64,000 bases of DNA from contig NZ_CP019936.1 of the NCBI RefSeq assembly GCF_002009425.1, positions 4,079,297 through 4,143,296 of the forward strand, in the 5' to 3' direction. Source of the stretch: Thiosocius teredinicola. Lineage in GTDB: Bacteria; Pseudomonadota; Gammaproteobacteria; Chromatiales; Chromatiaceae. Within the stretch, counting starts at the first letter, position 1. Every line of letters starts with the position of its first letter. The notes under the pieces are model-generated. The model was not told the DNA's origin and did not search any database. It saw nothing but the letters and a program-made list of their open reading frames with translations. This document shows positions 60,101-64,000 of the stretch, piece by piece. The position numbers and the translations under genes were made by a program.

Positions 60101-60346
60101 AAGCTTTGTTTAGTCTTTTTTCAGCCGCATATAAACACACTGAATCGAAATTCCGGTGCCGGCGCCCCGGCAAGGTACGCACCTGAACTCTGCCTGAAGG
60201 CGCCCGCACAGGGATGAGACCGCTGTCCGGAATCGCGTGGTCAGCCGGGCGCCCGAACACGGCTGGTACTTGGGAATATAACGGCGACATCTTCCTTGAC
60301 TATAGTCAGATGTATCCAGCAACGCCCCACCGGGCAGGAGGGTGCA

Positions 60347-60817
60347 ATGGCCGTCGCAATCAGCCTACGCGAGTTTCTCGACGATCATCACCTGCCGTAT
60401 GACATCGAACGGCATCCGCATACCCAATCAAGTCGCGACACCGCCGAAGCTTCGCACCACCCGGCTGACCGTGTCGCGAAGTGCCTGCTGCTCAAGGATG
60501 ACGAACGCTACCTGTTGATGGTGCTGCCGGCCGACCGCCGTTTGCACCTCGGCGAACTGCACCGCTCGATGAACCGCCCGATCTGCCTGGCGACCGAAGA
60601 CGAAGTGGCCAAGGTGTTCGCCGACTGTGAGACCGGCGCGATCCCGCCGGCCGGTTTACTCTACGACCTGGATACCATCATCGATGATGTGCTGCTGATG
60701 CAGCCGGACGTGTATTTCGAGGCCGGAGATCACGAGCAGCTGATCCACATGAAACAGGCCGACTTCCGCAAGCTGGTCGGAGATGCCTCGCACGGCGACT
60801 ACAGCTGCCACGACTAG
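60347..60817 (+). CDS. YbaK/prolyl-tRNA deacylase-domain protein
   Basis: A 156-residue trans-editing enzyme of the YbaK/EbsC superfamily that removes mischarged amino acids from tRNA. The pattern SSRDTAEASHHPADRVAKCL includes the conserved lysine; LLMVLPADRRLHLGELHRSM, LATEDEVAKVFADCETGAIP and VYFEAGDHEQLIHMKQADFR are family blocks. Which tRNA is edited is not clear. ATG at 60347 is preceded by GGAGG at good spacing; the longer open frame has no ribosome site. It is divergent from the Nudix gene. Confidence 0.88.
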   Translation: MAVAISLREFLDDHHLPYDIERHPHTQSSRDTAEASHHPADRVAKCLLLKDDERYLLMVLPADRRLHLGELHRSMNRPICLATEDEVAKVFADCETGAIPPAGLLYDLDTIIDDVLLMQPDVYFEAGDHEQLIHMKQADFRKLVGDASHGDYSCHD

Positions 60818-60849
60818 CCGCGCTCACTCCTGAGCGTCGAGTGAGGCCT

Positions 60850-60875
60850 GCTCGCCGTGCGGTTGCATGGCGAGC
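60850..60875. terminator. Hairpin between convergent ybaK-like and exported-protein genes
   Basis: GCTCGCC at 60850-60856 pairs with GGCGAGC at 60869-60875 around a 12-base loop. It lies 33 bases after the YbaK-like stop codon and 15 bases after the convergent neighbour's stop. No T-tract. Confidence 0.4.
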
Positions 60876-60889
60876 GGGCGTCACGTCGT

Positions 60890-61285
60890 TCAGCAGTTCG
60901 ACCAGCCGTAGGTGGTGTAGATGCAACCATCGGACGTACCACCGACACCGCCGCCGGCTGCGTTGCTCCAATGATTCCAGTTGCCGCTGTTGTCGTACGA
61001 GCCGCTGCCGTAGCGGGAGTTGTAGGCATTGCTTCCGGACGGACATCCGCCCGCGCCGGAACTCTGGTTGTACCAGCAGCCGGTATTGGCATCGACCAGA
61101 TAGCTACCCGGCGCGATGTAGGTGCCGAGCGCCTTTTGCAGATTGTTCTTTTGCTGAACCGTCAATTGCTGGCCGTTGATGTACACGTCGCTGCCGCCGG
61201 CGAACGCTGCCGAGGCAACGCCTAGCGACAAGGCGAACACGAACGGCACGGTAACTTTCTTCAGGATCAAGGTAGGTCTCCTCAT
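60890..61285 (-). CDS. Small exported protein, Ser/Gly/Asn-rich, four cysteines
   Basis: A 131-residue protein with a signal peptide (VTVPFVFALSLGVASAAFAG). The mature part opens SDVYINGQQLTVQQKNNLQK and IAPGSYLVDANTG, a module resembling short exported proteins of unknown function, then becomes rich in Ser, Gly, Asn and Tyr and has two cysteine pairs: CWYNQSSGAGGC and CIYTTYGWSNC. Two disulfides in the periplasm are plausible. The ATG has no clear ribosome site; TTG at 61270 has AGGAG seven bases upstream and still keeps a good signal peptide, so it may be the true start. I know no function. Confidence 0.75.
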   Translation of the reverse strand: MRRPTLILKKVTVPFVFALSLGVASAAFAGGSDVYINGQQLTVQQKNNLQKALGTYIAPGSYLVDANTGCWYNQSSGAGGCPSGSNAYNSRYGSGSYDNSGNWNHWSNAAGGGVGGTSDGCIYTTYGWSNC

Positions 61286-61659
61286 AATCGTTATGCATGC
61301 ACCTTCAATGAATGCACGCTGGATGCCAGTTTCCAGGCACCGTCGCCCCGGCTGATCACGCAGGCTGTGCGCCGGCATCGCCCCGGTTGATGGACTCCAT
61401 ACCAATTTCTTTTTATTCAATCACTTGTCGACACATAGCCACTACTTTGCCGAACCGCAGCTGCCCCCCTTGAGTGGCCCGCTGGGAGCACTCGCACAGC
61501 GACTGCTACAACCTTCTCACAAGCGACGCTCGAAAAGTGTCGGGACGAGTAGAACGTTTAAGCCAAAACGTCTGCCCGGTCGGCCAGCAGAGCGGCCCCC
61601 CGGCGAGGCGGTCGGCGACCTGCAGTCGTTGTAGGATGGTGGGTGAGGAGGAATCGGCA
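61286..61659. other. Divergent non-coding region with repeated CCGGGGCGA element
   Basis: 374 bases between two divergent genes. On the minus strand CCGGGGCGA occurs twice (ends near 61386 and 61351), followed by a stem TGCC/GGCA with a GAAA loop (TGCCTGGAAACTGGCA). This could be a structured leader of the exported-protein mRNA, but it matches no riboswitch I know. The last 20 bases hold the AGGAGG of the permease gene. Confidence 0.35.
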
Positions 61660-62919
61660 GTGACGACCTCAACCCAGCGCCATCCCCCGTACCTGGAACC
61701 CGGCCCTCGCCTGCGCCGCTCCCTGTCGCTGCCGCTGATCACCTTCTACGGCCTGGGCAATATTCTCGGCGCAGGTATCTATGTGCTGATCGGCAACGTG
61801 GTCGGCCACGCCGGCGTGCTCGCACCGGTGTCGTTTGTCCTCGCGGCGTTACTCGCCTGCCTGACGGCCTTCAGTTATGCCGAGCTCTCCGCGCGCTACC
61901 CGCTGAGTGCCGGCGAGGCCGTGTATGTCCAGCAAGGCCTCAAGATACCCGGCCTGGCGGTCGTGATCGGCCTCCTGATCGTCACCGCCGGCTGCGTTTC
62001 GTCGGCGACGATCATGCGCGGCTTCGTCGGCTACCTGCGGGTATTCGTACCGGTGTCCGATGGCCTGGCACTGCCGGTCCTGGCCGCGGTACTCGGCGGG
62101 CTCGCGGCATGGGGAATCAAGGAATCCGTGACCGTCGCGGCCCTGCTGACGGTATTCGAGATGCTGGGCCTCGCGCTGATTATCGGCGTCGGGGCACCCT
62201 CGTTCGCGACGCTACCGACCGCAGTAATCAACGAGGCAGCTATCCTGCCTGCGGGCGCCTGGACAGGTATTCTTGCCGGGGCCTTCCTCGCCTTTTATGC
62301 CTTCATTGGCTTTGAAGACATGGTCAACGTGGCCGAAGAGGTGCGCAAGCCGGAGCGCAATCTTCCGCGCGCCATTCTTTGGGCCCTGGCGCTTTCGACC
62401 GTGTTGTACCTGGCCGTGGCTCTCGTGGCCGTCGGCAGCGTCGCGCCTACGCAGCTGGCAGCGTCGGAGGCCCCACTCGCACTGATCTATCAGACACTGA
62501 CCGGTCGCGAACCGGTGGTGATCACGTTGATCGGCATGTTCGCGGTGATCAACGGCGCGCTGATCCAGATCATCATGGCGTCGCGCGTGGTCTACGGCAT
62601 GGCCGACCGGCGCTGGCTGCCGCAGGTGCTCGGCTTCGTGCACCCCGCCTCGCGCACCCCAGTGCTCGCGACGCTGCTGGTCGCTGCAACCGTCATGTCA
62701 CTGGCGCTGCTGGGCGCCACGGAGTCGTTGGCCAAAGCCACCAGCTACGTGCTGCTGATCGTGTTTGCGATGACCAATCTATCCCTGTGGCGGCTCAAGA
62801 CCAGCGCACCACACCCGCTTGGCATCTTCTGCGTGCCGGTCTGGGTGCCGGCGCTGGGCACCCTGGCTTCGCTGGTGGTGATCCTGGGTCAGTCCTGGCT
62901 GGACCTCCTGCATCCGTGA
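61660..62919 (+). CDS. APC family amino acid permease
   Basis: A 419-residue transporter with about twelve helices. APC features: the first helix LITFYGLGNILGAGIYVLIG with the unwound GxG segment (LGAGIY), SYAELSARYPLSAGEAVYVQ, FLAFYAFIGFEDMVNVAEEV (with the FIGFE substrate segment) and ASRVVYGMADRRWLPQVLGF. The substrate is not determinable from sequence. GTG at 61660 has AGGAGG eight bases upstream; a longer in-frame start at 61474 would add 62 charged residues and is rejected. The gene is divergent from the exported protein. Confidence 0.88.
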   Translation: MTTSTQRHPPYLEPGPRLRRSLSLPLITFYGLGNILGAGIYVLIGNVVGHAGVLAPVSFVLAALLACLTAFSYAELSARYPLSAGEAVYVQQGLKIPGLAVVIGLLIVTAGCVSSATIMRGFVGYLRVFVPVSDGLALPVLAAVLGGLAAWGIKESVTVAALLTVFEMLGLALIIGVGAPSFATLPTAVINEAAILPAGAWTGILAGAFLAFYAFIGFEDMVNVAEEVRKPERNLPRAILWALALSTVLYLAVALVAVGSVAPTQLAASEAPLALIYQTLTGREPVVITLIGMFAVINGALIQIIMASRVVYGMADRRWLPQVLGFVHPASRTPVLATLLVAATVMSLALLGATESLAKATSYVLLIVFAMTNLSLWRLKTSAPHPLGIFCVPVWVPALGTLASLVVILGQSWLDLLHP

Positions 62920-63198
62920 GCGCACCCAGCCGCCAATTGCTCGCCTGAATCCGCCCCGCCGGTCGGCGCCGTAGATCCTTCAAATCGCAAAACATCCGGT
63001 GGGAGCGCCGCCTGCGCGATGCTGGATCAATGTTGCGATCCCGACCAACGGCTGCACACAACACCCCCAAAACCCGGCTTTTACCTCGTCGAGGCCCGGG
63101 CGGTCGACCGGGATTGTGGGTAATGCCACACCGCGCCCGCCCCGGCAGTGGAAAGGCGTCGGCGGCGGACGAATACTCAAGCCCAGGGAAGTTGCTGT

Positions 63199-63334
63199 GA
63201 CAAGGATGCTTTGCCGACAAGGACGCCAAGCGAACAGGGACGCCCGACCAACAGGGAGGTTGCACCAACACGGATGTTGCAACAACAAGGATGCCGACCG
63301 GAAAAAGGAGATGTTTGCCAATGGATGCAGTGCG
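63199..63334. repeat. Degenerate 17-bp tandem repeat array
   Basis: Six 17-bp units follow one another without gaps at 63199, 63216, 63233, 63250, 63267 and 63284. An example is AACAAGGATGCCGACCG. The core is RACARGGAYG or a close variant. A seventh unit (63301) is degraded and an eighth (63318, with GGATGC in register) is recognisable. After that GGGA/GGAT elements continue without clear phasing to about 63375. The period is not a multiple of three, which argues against a coding repeat. Confidence 0.7.
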
Positions 63335-63595
63335 CAGGGAACGCAATTGAAGGATCCATCAGGGCAGGGACGCCCAACTTTTTTCGCAACCGGGATTACG
63401 AAGGACCACCAGGGGCAGTGCAGCGGGACAACAGTTTACAGGGGCATTCGTTGTCCTCACCGCTAGCCCGCCGCCCGGTTGACTCGCTCGACACAATCTA
63501 GAAAACAAGAACAACCGGCCGAAATTCCGGTGCAGCCCGATGAACCACAGGTTCGACTGCTCGCCGCAATGAGGCTCACACGCCAGGGTAGCCGT

Positions 63596-63616
63596 TCTGC
63601 TGCATTGCGCAGCAGA
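63596..63616. other. Hairpin with 8-bp perfect stem
   Basis: TCTGCTGC at 63596-63603 pairs with GCAGCAGA at 63609-63616 around a 5-base loop. No T-tract and no adjacent stop codon, so its role is unknown. Confidence 0.4.
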
Positions 63617-63910
63617 TGCGGTAAGAGATGCTGTTGCCGGGTTTAAACCGCGGCACTCTGTTACTTGACGATGCGATTATCCAGATGTGGAAGGAACTGA
63701 GCTTGCAGATCAAACCTAATGCCCGACACCTCTCCCGGCTCACGGGACTCGATCGGATTTTGCCAGACCGCGTTCAACGCAACTCTGTTGTCTCTGCCTA
63801 TGCGTGACACAACATTTTCAGGGCAGAACCCGCGGCCGATCTACGCGCGCACGCCTCGTCGCAAGGGACACAGCGGTTGGCCAATGAGTGAGTTCATGGA
63901 GGAATTGTCG

Positions 63911-64000
63911 ATGAAGCGACTCCGGATTCCCGGATCATTAACGCACGGAGACTTCCCATACGCGTCGCCGGAGAAGACGTTCAATGCCGTGGCATTCGAT
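63911..64000 (+). CDS. Partial ORF running off the right edge
   Basis: ATG at 63911 has a strong GGAGGAA six bases upstream and the frame stays open to the window end (30 codons; MKRLRIPGSLTHGDFPYASP is the start). The frame is open from 63701, with in-frame ATGs at 63719, 63800 and 63884, but these lack comparable ribosome sites. Too little is present to assign a family. Confidence 0.35.
   Translation, partial: MKRLRIPGSLTHGDFPYASPEKTFNAVAFD

Larger units (their letters stand above)
62920..63910. other. Mostly non-coding kilobase at the end of the window
   Basis: No gene is supported from the permease stop to 63910. It holds a 17-bp tandem array (63199-63334) and an 8-bp-stem hairpin (63596-63616). 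Open frames crossing it have irregular, repeat-derived composition (for example many Gln/Arg/Pro) and no start signals. The last 200 bases may contain the promoter of the partial ORF at 63911. Confidence 0.5.

Noticed and set aside
61286-61430. Possible cyclic di-GMP (GEMM) riboswitch in the leader of the small exported protein
   Set aside because: The GEMM core motifs are not all present; only a GAAA-capped stem and CCGGGGCGA repeats are seen.
63199-63334. The 17-bp array as a CRISPR
   Set aside because: Units are directly abutted and degenerate with no spacers, and no cas genes are in the window.
63148-63501. 117-residue plus-strand open frame over the 17-bp repeats
   Set aside because: The repeat period is 17, so any protein read from it is a by-product. 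There is no ribosome site and the residue composition is atypical.
63530-63660. A possible tRNA, because of GGTTCGAC in a GC-rich stretch
   Set aside because: No acceptor or anticodon stem can be built around it and no CCA-like end is found.

Overview
The window is about 60 percent GC, tightly packed, and reads as a chromosomal segment of a free-living or host-associated gammaproteobacterium. The miaB-ybeZ-ybeY-corC-lnt order, creBCD, the glutathione-linked peroxiredoxin/reductase pair, prkA-yeaH-spoVR, Lon and RecG all fit that class. The abundance of sigma-54-related elements and organic-acid genes is reminiscent of Chromatiales/Sedimenticola-like bacteria, but that is an impression from gene content, not a phylogenetic result. 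I found no rRNA, tRNA, CRISPR array, insertion sequence, prophage or classical defence island.

Layout. 1-8 kb: 5' part of recG, a lipocalin lipoprotein, a NYN-domain protein, YjbQ, an IalB-like exported protein, then a peroxide-defence unit (peroxiredoxin-glutaredoxin fusion preceded by an OxyR-like site, then glutathione reductase), a GNAT acetyltransferase and a two-part methyltransferase. 8-16 kb: a GGDEF-EAL sensor, DctD and DctB separated by an opposite-strand SCP2-domain gene, and RidA overlapping dctB. 16-22 kb: the envelope and RNA-maintenance operon miaB-ybeZ-ybeY-corC-lnt. 22-29 kb: dadA, a YegP-like protein, an unknown gene, creBCD and a HugZ-like protein. 29-40 kb: a complete glycerol locus (glpD-S-T-P-Q-U-V-K with divergent glpR) built on the ABC importer type rather than GlpF. 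40-45 kb: prkA-yeaH-spoVR behind a strong sigma-54 promoter match. 46-54 kb: a malonate operon (TRAP transporter, malonyl-CoA decarboxylase, a TauE/SafE-family transporter, malonyl-CoA synthetase) with a divergent GntR regulator. 54-63 kb: LemA/DUF2207 pair, lon with a sigma-32-like promoter, a Nudix hydrolase, a YbaK deacylase, a small exported protein and an APC permease. The last kilobase is largely non-coding and holds a degenerate 17-bp tandem array, then a partial ORF.

How it works together. Malonate enters through the TRAP system, is activated by MatB and decarboxylated to acetyl-CoA. Glycerol enters through GlpSTPQV, is phosphorylated by GlpK and oxidised by GlpD, under GlpR. The peroxiredoxin fusion is recharged by glutathione that Gor keeps reduced. 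Regulation visible in the DNA includes OxyR-like, sigma-54, sigma-32, GlpR-like, GntR-like and possible CreB sites.

No wholly new system is evident. The most interesting signals are the complementary defects in the two glycerol ATPases, the TSUP transporter inside the malonate operon, the regulatory DNA at creD, glpD/glpR and prkA, and the 17-bp array.
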